Shown: positions 17,913 through 27,245 of the stretch, piece after piece
How the letters are laid out: the number at the start of each line of letters is the position of its first letter
Numbering within the stretch: the first letter of the stretch is position 1
Source: Polynucleobacter sp. 78F-HAINBA
Lineage (GTDB): Bacteria > Pseudomonadota > Gammaproteobacteria > Burkholderiales > Burkholderiaceae
DNA length: 64,000 nt
Reading direction: 5' to 3'
Assembly: GCF_018882325.1 (NCBI RefSeq)
Contig: NZ_JACVOQ010000003.1
Span: 62,001-126,000, forward strand
Translations under genes and position numbers: made by a program
Notes under the pieces: model-generated
Databases searched by the model: none
What the model was told of the DNA's origin: nothing
The model's input: the letters and a program-made list of their open reading frames with translations, nothing else

Positions 17913-18322
17913 TTGGGTTCGGTTACAAATCCTAGCTTGGTTAAGCCGGCACGACGTGATGCTGCTAGTACTTGTGCAACATATTCGTACTTCACGGACT
18001 TATCTGCGCGCAAATTGATTTCAGGTTGCGGCTCTTTCTGAGCAGCTTTTTCTGCATAGCCATCAAACGTTTTTAAATCAATTGGCGTGCTATTCCAGAA
18101 TATTTGCCCTTTAGCGTCAATTGAGAGTTGAACGGACTCTGGTTTGACTTCGTTGCGCACGCTATTGGCTTTTGGCAGCTCAACCTTTACCGCCTGCTGA
18201 ATCACAGGCAGGGTAATGATGAAGATAATGAGGAGCACCAACATGACATCCACCATTGGAGTCATGTTGATTTCGGCCATGATGCCGCTTTCTTCTTGAT
18301 CGTTCTGAAGATTAAAAGACAT
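17909..18322 (-). CDS. exbD: Biopolymer transport protein ExbD
   Basis: 137 residues. One membrane helix at about 25-45 contains the essential Asp in MTPMVDVMLVLLIIFI. The periplasmic domain LSIDAKGQIFWN ... INLRADKSVKYEYVAQVL matches ExbD/TolR. With ExbB it uses the proton gradient to energise TonB. It follows exbB by two bases in the murI-tonB-exbB-exbD cluster. Confidence 0.95.
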   Translation of the reverse strand: MSFNLQNDQEESGIMAEINMTPMVDVMLVLLIIFIITLPVIQQAVKVELPKANSVRNEVKPESVQLSIDAKGQIFWNSTPIDLKTFDGYAEKAAQKEPQPEINLRADKSVKYEYVAQVLAASRRAGLTKLGFVTEPN

Positions 18323-18324
18323 GC

Positions 18325-19017
18325 TTATTCTCCGGACTTCACACGGGCGCCAGTTACAAAGTAAGCGAGGAGATCGTTGCCAAAGCGGTTGAGATCGGCG
18401 ACTAATAATTTATTGGCACGGTTAATTGCATTGAAGCCCAGCACTGCTGGAATCGCTACCGCTAAACCTAAGGCAGTCATGATGAGTGCTTCACCAATCG
18501 GACCGGCTACTTGGTCGATCTGCGCGCTACCCGAGCTGCTGATGGAGATCAAGGCATGGTAGATGCCCCACACGGTTCCAAACAAACCAATAAACGGTGC
18601 AGTTGCGCCAGTTGAACCCAAGAACGTGAGACCTTTTTGGAGCTGCGCAGCAACACCATCAATACTATTCTTAAGGCTTCTTGCCATCCACTCAGAGTAA
18701 TTTAGTGTCTGCAAGAGTTCACGATGATTAGTTGATTGACTTTGGTGGTGGGTAGAAGCGCCGCTCGCAGCCTTAGCAATTTGGTAATAAGGATTGCTTG
18801 CATGGCTAGTGAATGCATTAAGCCCTTGATCGTATGAAGTGGCGCGCCAAAATTGATCGAGCTCAGGCTTGAGTTTGCGCAGATTACGCAAATCCCAAAA
18901 GCGGGATAACAAAATCACCCAGGTCACAATCGAGCAAGTGAGAAGTGCTAGCGCCACAAAGCGAGTAATAGCATCGCCCTCGAGCCATAAATTTGCTAAG
19001 CCAAATGGTGTATTCAT
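18325..19017 (-). CDS. exbB: Biopolymer transport protein ExbB (MotA/TolQ family)
   Basis: 230 residues, three membrane helices (about 18-40, 120-150 and 165-195). The second and third carry GLFGTVWGIYHAL and GEALIMTALGLAVAIPAVLGFN, the ExbB/TolQ proton-channel motifs. Partner of the downstream ExbD and upstream TonB. No Fur box was identified near the cluster. Confidence 0.95.
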   Translation of the reverse strand: MNTPFGLANLWLEGDAITRFVALALLTCSIVTWVILLSRFWDLRNLRKLKPELDQFWRATSYDQGLNAFTSHASNPYYQIAKAASGASTHHQSQSTNHRELLQTLNYSEWMARSLKNSIDGVAAQLQKGLTFLGSTGATAPFIGLFGTVWGIYHALISISSSGSAQIDQVAGPIGEALIMTALGLAVAIPAVLGFNAINRANKLLVADLNRFGNDLLAYFVTGARVKSGE

Positions 19018-19022
19018 AATGT

Positions 19023-19718
19023 TTAATTCTTTAAATTAAATTTAATTAAAAGGTTGGTAGAAATTCTTTGGGGCGAACCATTTACTAAAAATGGTTTAAA
19101 GCGATAACGACGACCAATCTCAGTTGCTGCTCGATCTAATCTCGGAAATGAGCTTGAACGCAATAAAGCAACATCCTCAACGCTGCCCGACTCATCAATA
19201 ATTAATCGAACTACTACCTCACCTTGCTCCCCCGATCTCTTCGAGAAAGAAGGGTAGTAGGCATCTGCATCGGGTTGATAGACGACGACCAGTTTACCAA
19301 TGTCGGTCTGAATTGGTGTGCCGCTCGATCCAGAGGTAGTTGCTGGTGCAACTGTGGCATTTGGTGCTTGCGATTCACTTTTGGATTGCTGGGGTGTTGG
19401 CGGGGTGGCAGCCTGTTGCTGGGTTTGCGGCGGAGTAGGTGCCTGCGTGGATTTCTCATCCACCGTTTTCTTCCTCTGTTCTTGCTTAGGTTTTGGTGGG
19501 GGTGCAGCTGGAGCGGCTTGGGGTTGTTTGGCAGCCTCAGGACTCACGAGGTTGGCCATCACGCGGGTGTCATCAAGATTGTTGTCATTGTCTGGCTTCA
19601 TGCCACTTTGAAAACCAATTAAAAAGAGTAAATGCAGAGCAACAACAATGCCAATGATGATGCGTTCGGTTTTATCGAACGGCAAGTGCGCATTCAATTG
19701 GCTTAAGAAAGCGCTCAT
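19023..19718 (-). CDS. tonB: TonB energy-transduction protein
   Basis: 231 residues. An N-terminal membrane helix at about 18-38 is followed by a Pro/Gln/Lys-rich periplasm-spanning linker (about 58-130) and a C-terminal TonB domain (GEQVVVRLIIDESGSVEDVALLRSSS... as GEVVVRLIIDESG, then RYRFKPFLVNG). It links ExbB/ExbD to outer-membrane receptors for iron or other nutrients. Its start overlaps the murI stop by four bases, an unusual operon partner. Confidence 0.93.
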   Translation of the reverse strand: MSAFLSQLNAHLPFDKTERIIIGIVVALHLLFLIGFQSGMKPDNDNNLDDTRVMANLVSPEAAKQPQAAPAAPPPKPKQEQRKKTVDEKSTQAPTPPQTQQQAATPPTPQQSKSESQAPNATVAPATTSGSSGTPIQTDIGKLVVVYQPDADAYYPSFSKRSGEQGEVVVRLIIDESGSVEDVALLRSSSFPRLDRAATEIGRRYRFKPFLVNGSPQRISTNLLIKFNLKN

Positions 19719-20521
19719 TTGAAAGAGTTCACCAATTGAGACTCAATGTTGTGCCCATCTAGATCCGATTGCATGAGCTCTTGTGCCATTTGATGCAACA
19801 TCTCCGCATCTTTACTACTGACAAATCGAATGGAGCCGCATGTATCAGCGTCTAAATGCTTACCTTGTGCCTCTAGTTTTCTTTTGAGTTGGCGTACCAC
19901 TGCATCACTGGTATCAATGAGGTTGATTGAATCCCCAAGTAATTTGCGAATGGCTTTGCGCAAGAAAGGATAGTGCGTACATCCTAAGACTAGGGTATCT
20001 GCTCCTGCATCCTGAATAGGCTCCAGATGCTCTGCCAGTAACTCCAGGGTTTCTTCACCATTGGCTTGTCCCGCTTCAATCAGGGGGACTAAACCGGCGC
20101 CAGCTTGTTTAATAAATTGACAGTTGGGAAGGGTAGCTAATAGGGCAGTGAATTTATCGCTCTTGAGCGTGGCCTCGGTTGCGAGTACGCCGACGATGCC
20201 ATTCGTAGACTGCATTGCCGCAGGTTTAATACCCGGTTCTACGCCAATGATTGGAATATTGTTGAGCTCATCCCGAATATGCGCAATGGCTTCGGCAGTA
20301 GCCGTGTTGCAGGCAACCATAATCGCATCGCATCCTTGCGCTGCTAGGTATTGACACAACTCCATACTGCGCGAAGCGATCCACTCACTGGACTTTTCTC
20401 CATAGGGAGCATTGATGGAGTCAGCTAAATAAATATAGTCATGCTCGGGCAGCTGGCGCAGAGCCTCATCCAAAATGGATAAGCCTCCAACGCCAGAATC
20501 AAATACTCCGATGAGTGCCAA
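19715..20521 (-). CDS. murI: Glutamate racemase MurI
   Basis: 268 residues. The racemase acid/base pair is Cys71 (VACNTATA) and Cys181 (LGCTHYPFL). D8 in FDSGVGGLS and H183 complete the site. It makes D-glutamate for peptidoglycan. It is the first gene of a cluster with tonB, exbB and exbD, overlapping tonB by four bases. Confidence 0.96.
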   Translation of the reverse strand: MALIGVFDSGVGGLSILDEALRQLPEHDYIYLADSINAPYGEKSSEWIASRSMELCQYLAAQGCDAIMVACNTATAEAIAHIRDELNNIPIIGVEPGIKPAAMQSTNGIVGVLATEATLKSDKFTALLATLPNCQFIKQAGAGLVPLIEAGQANGEETLELLAEHLEPIQDAGADTLVLGCTHYPFLRKAIRKLLGDSINLIDTSDAVVRQLKRKLEAQGKHLDADTCGSIRFVSSKDAEMLHQMAQELMQSDLDGHNIESQLVNSFK

Positions 20522-20570
20522 GTAACAGTCGCTTAATGAACGGTAGCTGATTTAATAATTAATCAGTAGC

Positions 20571-22094
20571 TTAAGCAATCTTCACTGGAATGCCGCCAAT
20601 CTTTGCTTGCCATTCCTTTGGACCGGTCTCATGCATTGAAATGCCTGCAGAGCTGACCGCTACTGTTACTGGCATATCTTTGACATCGAATTCATAAATG
20701 GCTTCCATGCCCAAATCTGCAAAGCCAACTACCTTCGCTGTTTGAATCGCTTTAGAGACTAAATACGCAGCGCCACCAACAGCCATGAGGTAAGCGGACT
20801 TATGTTTCTTGATTGCTTCAATTGCAGTAGGACCACGCTCGGCCTTACCAATCATGGAGATCAAGCCAGTTTGAGCTAGCATCATCTCCGTGAACTTGTC
20901 CATACGAGTTGAAGTTGTTGGGCCTGCTGGGCCAACTGCTTCACCGCCCACTGGATCAACTGGACCAACGTAATAGATCACGCGGTTCTTAAAGCTCACT
21001 GGCAATTCTTCACCCTTAGCGAGCATGTCCTGAATGCGCTTATGGGCAGCATCACGACCTGTCAAAATTTTGCCGTTGAGAAGTAGTGTTTCGCCTTCTT
21101 TCCAGCCCGCCACTTCTTCAGCGGTCAATGTATCTAAATTGACGCGCTTCGACTTCTTGGTATCGGGAGTCCAAGTCACATCTGGCCAATCAGACAATGA
21201 AGGCGCCTCTAATTTGGCAGGGCCGTCGCCATGTAAATGGAAATGAACGTGACGCGTAGCGGCGCAGTTTGGAATCATGGCAACTGGCAATGAAGCTGCG
21301 TGTGTTGGGTAGTCCATGATCTTGATATCAAGAACAGTAGCCAAGCCACCCAAACCTTGAGCGCCAATACCAAGCTTGTTCACCTTATCAAAAATCTCCA
21401 AACGCAATTCTTCAATGCGATTTTGGGGGCCGCGAGCAATCAGCTCCTGAATATCTACAGGGCCCATTAAGGACTCTTTGGCCATCAACATGGCTTTTTC
21501 TGGGGTTCCGCCAATACCAATGCCCAAAATGCCAGGAGGACACCAGCCTGCACCCATGGTTGGGACAGTCTTGAGTACCCAGTCCACAATCGAATCAGAA
21601 GGGTTGAGCATGACCATCTTGGCTTTGTTCTCGGAGCCGCCACCTTTGGCAGCACAAATGACCTCGACATCGTCGCCTGGGACGATTTCGTAATGAACGA
21701 CGGCCGGGGTGTTGTCCCCTGAATTCTTGCGTTTACCCGCTGGATCAGTCAAAACTGAGGCGCGTAATGGGTTGTCTGGGTTCATGTAAGCCCGGCGCAC
21801 ACCCTCGTTCACCATCTCGGTGACGCTCATCGTGGCATCGCCCCATTGGACGTTCATACCAATTTTGAGGAAAACAACTGCAATACCAGTGTCCTGGCAG
21901 AGAGGGCGGTGGCCTTCTGCGCACATACGACTATTGGTCAAGATTTGAGCGATCGCATCCTTGGCTGCGGCACCTTGCTCAAGCTCATAAGCCTTACCCA
22001 TGGCGGAGATGAAGTCCTTTGGGTGGTAATAGGAAATGAACTGAAATGCGTCTGCAACGCTTTGAATAAGGTCGTTTTGTTTGATATTTGTCAT
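20571..22094 (-). CDS. fumA: Class I (iron-sulfur) fumarate hydratase
   Basis: 507 residues, the class I length. N-terminal Fe-S region contains Cys66 (RPLCQDTGIAV). AAKGGGSENKAKMVML and PNCAATRHVHFHLHG carry further conserved residues, and the C-terminal beta domain has YVGPVDPVGGEAVGPAGPTT. The 4Fe-4S enzyme interconverts fumarate and malate in the TCA cycle and is oxygen-sensitive. A 6-bp dyad (20548-20567) lies just after the stop without a T-run. Confidence 0.96.
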   Translation of the reverse strand: MTNIKQNDLIQSVADAFQFISYYHPKDFISAMGKAYELEQGAAAKDAIAQILTNSRMCAEGHRPLCQDTGIAVVFLKIGMNVQWGDATMSVTEMVNEGVRRAYMNPDNPLRASVLTDPAGKRKNSGDNTPAVVHYEIVPGDDVEVICAAKGGGSENKAKMVMLNPSDSIVDWVLKTVPTMGAGWCPPGILGIGIGGTPEKAMLMAKESLMGPVDIQELIARGPQNRIEELRLEIFDKVNKLGIGAQGLGGLATVLDIKIMDYPTHAASLPVAMIPNCAATRHVHFHLHGDGPAKLEAPSLSDWPDVTWTPDTKKSKRVNLDTLTAEEVAGWKEGETLLLNGKILTGRDAAHKRIQDMLAKGEELPVSFKNRVIYYVGPVDPVGGEAVGPAGPTTSTRMDKFTEMMLAQTGLISMIGKAERGPTAIEAIKKHKSAYLMAVGGAAYLVSKAIQTAKVVGFADLGMEAIYEFDVKDMPVTVAVSSAGISMHETGPKEWQAKIGGIPVKIA

Positions 22095-22261
22095 GGTTTT
22101 AGGCTTGATTGAGTAAGGTTTCTTCTATTTTAAGGGTTTGCCATAGAGCAAATCCAGCGTGTTTTCACTTATCTTATTAGCTCTTGGGGATGCGTTTCCC
22201 TAACTCTGCGCTGTTTTTGCGGAAAAAGACGACTGATTATTGAATAGAAGGGCTGTGAAGC

Positions 22262-24235
22262 ATGGAACCATTGATGCAAGAAAACCGCGTATTTAACCCA
22301 CCAGCAGACTTTGTTAAATCTGCCGCCATTCCTGGAATGGAAGCTTACAACAAGCTTTGTGCTGAAGCTAATAGTGATTATGACGGTTTCTGGGGTCGTC
22401 TTGCAAAAGAAAACATTTTCTGGAAAAAGCCGTTCACTAAAGTTCTTGATGAATCCAAAGCGCCTTTCTATAAATGGTTTGAAGATGGCACAACGAATGC
22501 GTCATACAACTGTTTAGATCGCCAGGTTGAAAATGGCCTTGGTGATAAAACCGCCATCATCTTTGAAGCTGATGACGGCACTGTTACTAAAGTTACTTAC
22601 AAAGAGATGCTTGAGCGCGTTTGCAAAATGGCAAACGCACTGCGCAAGATGGGCGTCAAGTCTGGTGACAGCGTCATCATTTACATGGCAATGACTATCG
22701 AAGGTATTGTTGCCATGCAAGCGTGTGCTCGTATTGGTGCAATTCACTCTGTTGTGTTTGGCGGCTTCTCTGCCCAAGCATTGCGTGATCGCATTATGGA
22801 CGTTGGTGCAGTAGTAGTGATTACTGCTGATGGCCAGTTCCGTGGCGGCAAGGCATTGCCATTAAAGGCAATTTGTGACGAAGCGCTTTCTACAGGCGAA
22901 TGTCCTAAGGTTAAACATGTGATCGTGAGCAAGCGTACTGGCACTGATGTTCCTATGCAGGCAGGTCGCGATGTATGGATGCAGGAAATCGTTGCTAATG
23001 AAGCGACTACTTGTGAGCCAGAGTGGGTAAGCGCTGAGCACCCATTATTTATTCTTTACACATCAGGTTCTACTGGTAAGCCAAAAGGCGTTCAGCATTC
23101 CACTGGTGGTTACTTATTGTGGGCGATTCTCACAATGAAGTGGACCTTTGATATCAAGCCAAATGACGTGTTCTGGTGTACTGCTGACATCGGTTGGGTA
23201 ACAGGTCACTCTTACATTACCTACGGCCCACTCGCAGTTGGCGCTACTGAGATCGTGTTTGAAGGTGTTCCAACTTATCCAAATGCTGGTCGTTTCTGGG
23301 ACATGATCCAGAAACACAAGGCAACGATTTTCTATACAGCTCCAACAGCGATTCGTTCATTGATCAAAGCTTCTAGCAATGATCAAGCGGTGCATCCAAA
23401 GAGCTATGACTTGTCTTCATTGCGCCTCTTAGGTTCTGTAGGTGAGCCGATTAATCCAGAAGCGTGGATGTGGTACTACGAGAATGTCGGTGGCTCACGT
23501 TGCCCAATCGCAGATACCTTCTGGCAAACCGAAACTGGTGGTCATATGATTTCACCATTGCCGGGTGCAACACCAATGATTCCAGGTTCATGCACATTGC
23601 CATTGCCAGGCATTCAGGCGGCGATTGTTGACGAGGCTGGTGTAGATGTTCCGAATGGTCAAGGCGGTATCTTGGTTGTGAAACGTCCATGGCCTTCAAT
23701 GATTCGTACGATTTGGAATGATCCGGATCGTTTCGTGAAGTCTTATTTCCCAGAAGAGTTGGGTGGCAACTTGTATCTTGCAGGTGACGGCGCGATCCGC
23801 AATAAAGATACTGGTTACTTCACTATCACTGGTCGTATCGATGACGTATTGAACGTTTCCGGTCACCGTATGGGAACAATGGAGATTGAGTCTTGCTTAG
23901 TTGCAAATCCATTGGTTGCAGAGGCTGCAGTTGTAGGTCGTCCAGATGAGCTGACTGGTGAGGCAATTTGCGTGTTCGTAGTTCTCAAAGGTGGTCGCCC
24001 AACAGGTGACGAGGCTAAGAAGATTGCGACCGAGTTGCGTAACTGGGTTGGTAAAGAGATTGGTCCAATCGCTAAGCCGAAGGATGTTCGCTTTGGTGAT
24101 AACTTACCTAAGACCCGTTCTGGCAAGATCATGCGTCGCTTGCTGCGCGTGATTGCGAAAGGTGAAGAGGTTACCCAAGACACTTCAACCCTCGAAAATC
24201 CTGCCATTTTGGAGCAGCTCAAAGAGTCCGTATAA
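22262..24235 (+). CDS. acs: Acetyl-CoA synthetase
   Basis: 657 residues, full length. Motifs: [15 protein letters not shown] (phosphate loop), [30 protein letters not shown] and the C-terminal [18 protein letters not shown], whose Lys is the usual target of regulatory acetylation. It converts acetate, ATP and CoA to acetyl-CoA. Start at 22262 follows AAGGG about 10 nt upstream; an in-frame ATG at 22274 is an alternative. Divergent from fumarase. Confidence 0.97.
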   Translation: MEPLMQENRVFNPPADFVKSAAIPGMEAYNKLCAEANSDYDGFWGRLAKENIFWKKPFTKVLDESKAPFYKWFEDGTTNASYNCLDRQVENGLGDKTAIIFEADDGTVTKVTYKEMLERVCKMANALRKMGVKSGDSVIIYMAMTIEGIVAMQACARIGAIHSVVFGGFSAQALRDRIMDVGAVVVITADGQFRGGKALPLKAICDEALSTGECPKVKHVIVSKRTGTDVPMQAGRDVWMQEIVANEATTCEPEWVSAEHPLFILYTSGSTGKPKGVQHSTGGYLLWAILTMKWTFDIKPNDVFWCTADIGWVTGHSYITYGPLAVGATEIVFEGVPTYPNAGRFWDMIQKHKATIFYTAPTAIRSLIKASSNDQAVHPKSYDLSSLRLLGSVGEPINPEAWMWYYENVGGSRCPIADTFWQTETGGHMISPLPGATPMIPGSCTLPLPGIQAAIVDEAGVDVPNGQGGILVVKRPWPSMIRTIWNDPDRFVKSYFPEELGGNLYLAGDGAIRNKDTGYFTITGRIDDVLNVSGHRMGTMEIESCLVANPLVAEAAVVGRPDELTGEAICVFVVLKGGRPTGDEAKKIATELRNWVGKEIGPIAKPKDVRFGDNLPKTRSGKIMRRLLRVIAKGEEVTQDTSTLENPAILEQLKESV

Positions 24236-24276
24236 GTTGTTCATCACGCTTTTAGAGGCAACCCTTCCGGCAAACG

Positions 24277-24282
24277 TATAAT
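24277..24282 (+). promoter_or_regulatory. Promoter -10 of tRNA-Ser
   Basis: Exact TATAAT at 24277-24282, 12 nt before the tRNA 5' end. No good -35 hexamer lies at 16-18 nt upstream. Confidence 0.55.
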
Positions 24283-24294
24283 CAATGGCTGTAC

Positions 24295-24385
24295 GGAAGG
24301 GTGGATGAGCGGTTTAAGTCACACGCCTGGAAAGCGTGCGTAGGTTAATAGCCTACCGCGGGTTCGAATCCCGCCTCTTCCGCCA
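24295..24385 (+). tRNA. tRNA-Ser (anticodon GGA)
   Basis: 91 nt with a long variable arm. Acceptor GGAAGGG (24295-24301) pairs with CTCTTCC (24375-24381, one G-T pair), discriminator G, encoded CCA (24383-24385). The anticodon loop carries GGA. It borders the genomic island on the left. Confidence 0.94.
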
Positions 24386-24427
24386 TTTAGTCTGTAAGTT
24401 GTTGATTTATATAGGTATTTTTCTAAG

Positions 24428-24452
24428 AGCCCCGCACACCGCGGGGCTTTTT
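24428..24452 (+). terminator. Terminator after tRNA-Ser
   Basis: Stem AGCCCCGC/GCGGGGCT (24428-24435 and 24441-24448) with loop ACACC, followed by T residues. Confidence 0.85.
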
Positions 24453-24544
24453 GGTTTTTACATTCTCTGCGGTTGGCTTGCGGAGGGTTTTTGGCCTCTC
24501 TTGAGCACTTCTCTCAGTGAGCATGAAAGACGGTTGGCTTTGGC

Positions 24545-26200
24545 CTACTTAAGACCCAGTAGCTGACGCTGCTCTTCCCAATCCAGAGGCAGTGGTCCTT
24601 GCTTTTTCAGAAAGTCACCCGTGAAGTGAACTGGTTGAGTGCCGTTCATGATGGATCGAATAATGTCAGGCGCTAAAAAGGCCCGGTAGATCATGTTGGT
24701 TACTGCGGTGGTAGTCAGCCCTAATTGAGAGGCAAGCTCGCCAAGAGATTTCACTTTTCCGGTGGTTAACTGCTCTAACCAATGTTGCCCATTACGAAGG
24801 GTTTGCATCAGATTGGTATCGAGTGTTGGACAGATACGCTTGTTGCCAACGAGCAATCGCATCGCCATGCCGCAGCGCTCAATCTGGGTGTGGGCAATCA
24901 GGGTAAGGGGTTCTTGGATTGGTAAGGCGTTGAGCAAAACATGGGGTTTAATCGTCAGGTGCACTTGGTTTGGTAAAACACAAACTTGTTCTACGAGTTG
25001 ATGGATAAAGGTGTAACGCTCAATACCCTCTTGCTTGAGAAGCTCAAAGTGGTTATGAATAGCTCGAGTGAGTTCTTGCACCTGATGAGCCGGTGGATCC
25101 AGATACTCCAATATAGTAGATTCATCTTCTAACCAAGCAGCAAGCTCTTGAATCACCAGTGTTTCGAGTTCTGGTGCGGGGATGCGAATACCGTCAGGAG
25201 CATCTTTGCGACTCGTTTTATTTAATGATTCAGAAATGTAATAGCGATAGCGTTTGCTGTGTTTTTGACTGTGGGATGGCACCAATCGCTGTCTTGCTTC
25301 ATCAAAGACCAGTCCTAGCAATAGACTATTCGATGGTGCTGCCTTGCGTTTGCGCTCCCCCTGGTGATTGCCTTGCAATCGATTTTGTACGGCATCCCAA
25401 GTTGCTATGTTGATGATGGCTGGATGCTGTCCCTCATAGACTTTATCAATGTGGACAATCTTGCCAATGTAAACGGGATTGGACAAAATCTTATACAGAT
25501 GCCCCCTGGAAAAAGGTCTGCCGCCATATTGACGCTCCGTACTAGTCAATCGCTTGGGAGTAGTAATCCTTTCTTTATCAAGCCTCTGTTTAAGCAATCT
25601 AACGGATTTTAGGGCTAGGTAGCGCTCGTAAATATGGCGAACTAAGTTAGCCTGTTCCTCATCAATCTCTAGGGTGCGCTCTTTAGCAACATACCCAAGG
25701 GGTGGGGTGCCACCCATCCACATGCCTTTGGCTTTGGAAGCGGCAATCTTGTCCCGAATCCGCTCACCGGTGACTTCTCTCTCAAACTGCGCAAACGATA
25801 GAAGGACGTTGAGTGTCAGTCTTCCCATCGACGAGGTGGTATTAAATTGCTGCGTGACCGAGACAAAGGAGATGCCCTTGGCATCGAATTGCTCCACAAT
25901 CTTGGCAAAGTCGGCCAGTGATCGGGTTAAACGATCCACCTTATAGACGACTACAACATTGATTTTCTTTTGATCAATATCAGAAAGTAATTGCTTGAGA
26001 GCAGGGCGATCCATGTTCCCGCCGGAGTAACCACCATCATCATAGAAGGTGGGAACCAGTTTCCAGCCTTCATGTTGTTGGGATAGTACAAAAGCTTCAC
26101 AGGCCTCTCTTTGAGCATCGAGTGAGTTAAAGCCTTGCTCCAATCCTTCTTCAGAAGATTTACGGGTATAGATGGCGCAGCGTAGGGTGAGCTTAGTCAT
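24545..26200 (-). CDS. Large serine recombinase (integrase) of the island
   Basis: 551 residues. The N-terminal resolvase domain (about 7-150) has the catalytic Ser in YTRKSSEEG (about S15), NSLDAQREAC, YDDGGYSGGNMDRP, and the Arg motif VVYKVDRLTRSLADF. A recombinase domain (about 165-280, PPLGYV ... GRPFSRGHLYKILSNPVYIG) and a C-terminal helical region follow. It is the presumed integrase/excisionase of the island. It sits at the left end, 9 nt after the DUF2924 gene, in a module often seen as recombinase, DUF2924 and DUF3489. Confidence 0.93.
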   Translation of the reverse strand: MTKLTLRCAIYTRKSSEEGLEQGFNSLDAQREACEAFVLSQQHEGWKLVPTFYDDGGYSGGNMDRPALKQLLSDIDQKKINVVVVYKVDRLTRSLADFAKIVEQFDAKGISFVSVTQQFNTTSSMGRLTLNVLLSFAQFEREVTGERIRDKIAASKAKGMWMGGTPPLGYVAKERTLEIDEEQANLVRHIYERYLALKSVRLLKQRLDKERITTPKRLTSTERQYGGRPFSRGHLYKILSNPVYIGKIVHIDKVYEGQHPAIINIATWDAVQNRLQGNHQGERKRKAAPSNSLLLGLVFDEARQRLVPSHSQKHSKRYRYYISESLNKTSRKDAPDGIRIPAPELETLVIQELAAWLEDESTILEYLDPPAHQVQELTRAIHNHFELLKQEGIERYTFIHQLVEQVCVLPNQVHLTIKPHVLLNALPIQEPLTLIAHTQIERCGMAMRLLVGNKRICPTLDTNLMQTLRNGQHWLEQLTTGKVKSLGELASQLGLTTTAVTNMIYRAFLAPDIIRSIMNGTQPVHFTGDFLKKQGPLPLDWEEQRQLLGLK

Positions 26201-26209
26201 GCTGCCTGC

Positions 26210-26605
26210 TCATTTACCAGCTTTCTTGAGGCCAAAGAACGCCGGACCAGACCAGGGTGTTCCCGTGATGTGTTTGGCGATCGCTGACAAACTTTTCCAG
26301 GTTTGGTTCTCATAAAGGTAGCCGCCCTCTAAAACGGTGACTTGATGAGTTTTACCTTGCCAAACCCGAACCAGGCGAGAGCCATTGCTGGGCTTATTGC
26401 TTGGAGTGATTGCATCCGATTGGATTTGGCGCTTCTCGAGCAAACTCAAACCTCCCAACTCTTTGGTTTGCAGATGCCAGGCAATGGCTTGGCGCATCAG
26501 TGGCGTGCGACAGAGGTGGGGCGCACGCACTCCAAAGCATTGTTGCCAGCGCGCCATCAACTCGACTCGATTCAATTGTATGAGTGCTGCAAGTTGCGCT
26601 TGCAT
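26210..26605 (-). CDS. DUF2924 domain protein
   Basis: 131 residues from the ATG at 26605, preferred because the family begins with an (A)QLAALxxLxxxELxxxW motif, here QLAALIQLNRVELMARW; an upstream ATG at 26644 would overlap the previous gene. RLVRVWQGKTHQVTVLEGGYLYENQTWKSLSAIA is the conserved DUF2924 core. Function unknown; these proteins travel with serine recombinases of this type and may act as DNA-binding accessory factors. Confidence 0.87.
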   Translation of the reverse strand: MQAQLAALIQLNRVELMARWQQCFGVRAPHLCRTPLMRQAIAWHLQTKELGGLSLLEKRQIQSDAITPSNKPSNGSRLVRVWQGKTHQVTVLEGGYLYENQTWKSLSAIAKHITGTPWSGPAFFGLKKAGK

Positions 26606-26609
26606 GAGC

Positions 26610-26966
26610 TTAAGCCGTTTCAATCCGATAGTGTTGAACCCCATCCATCTTTTGGCTGATGACGGTAAGACCTAGGCGTTTACGAATCACCCCGCTAATG
26701 ACCCCTCGAATTGAATGCGCTTGCCAGCCAGTAACTTGCATGAGCTCTTGGATGCTGGATCCCTTGGGGCCTTTAAGTAAAGCAATGAGTTGAGATTGTT
26801 TGGTTTTGAATTGTTCTTTGATTGCTGGGACTGGGTTAGTCAAGGGGGTAGTTGGTTTGAGCCCTTTGGTTTTGGATGTTGTCGTAATGGGTTTTTGAAC
26901 AACGGCTTTTTTGGTCGCCAATGGAATTGGTTTGGCGGTACCTTTTTTGCTTGTTGCAGTGCGCAT
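26610..26966 (-). CDS. DUF3489 domain protein
   Basis: 118 residues. A basic, low-complexity N-terminus (Lys/Thr/Pro-rich, 1-50) is followed by a winged-helix-like DUF3489 domain at about 55-115 (LIALLKGPKGSSIQELMQVTGWQAHSIRGVISGVI). It is the first gene of the minus-strand recombinase module. An AGGAG lies before the ATG, and a dyad also found before the ParB-methyltransferase gene lies 21 nt upstream. Probably a DNA-binding regulator or directionality factor; inference only. Confidence 0.87.
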   Translation of the reverse strand: MRTATSKKGTAKPIPLATKKAVVQKPITTTSKTKGLKPTTPLTNPVPAIKEQFKTKQSQLIALLKGPKGSSIQELMQVTGWQAHSIRGVISGVIRKRLGLTVISQKMDGVQHYRIETA

Positions 26967-26974
26967 GATTGCTC

Positions 26975-27013
26975 CTAGTGTTTGCTACCCCACCATTGGG
27001 ATAACAACACTAG
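26975..27013 (-). promoter_or_regulatory. Leader with G-rich dyad before the recombinase module
   Basis: On the minus strand, a dyad near TCCCAATGGTGGGGT (26987-27002) is enclosed by an 8-bp inverted repeat (26975-26982 and 27006-27013) that overlaps the AGGAG ribosome site. The same element, with the same 21-nt distance to the start codon, precedes the gene starting at 33307. Confidence 0.6.
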
Positions 27014-27245
27014 TAACGCTCTCTAATGCCAATACATCAAGTCAATTATTGGAAATAAACAAATATATTGGGATTACGATTGGCAAGAAAAGAAGAGTCT
27101 GTGTTTTGCCGAGAAGGTGCCTAATTTATTCTTTTTAGGGTTATTCCGAATGATTAACCATTAAGTTGGCCCAATCGAAATGTTGTGATTGCAGACATTT
27201 TGGTGCCGTACGGTTATGCTAATCTATTTTCCTGGTTATCTAATC

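Noticed and set aside
20548..20567. Terminator after fumarase
   Set aside because: The 6-bp stem is AT-rich and has no T-run; the signal is weak.
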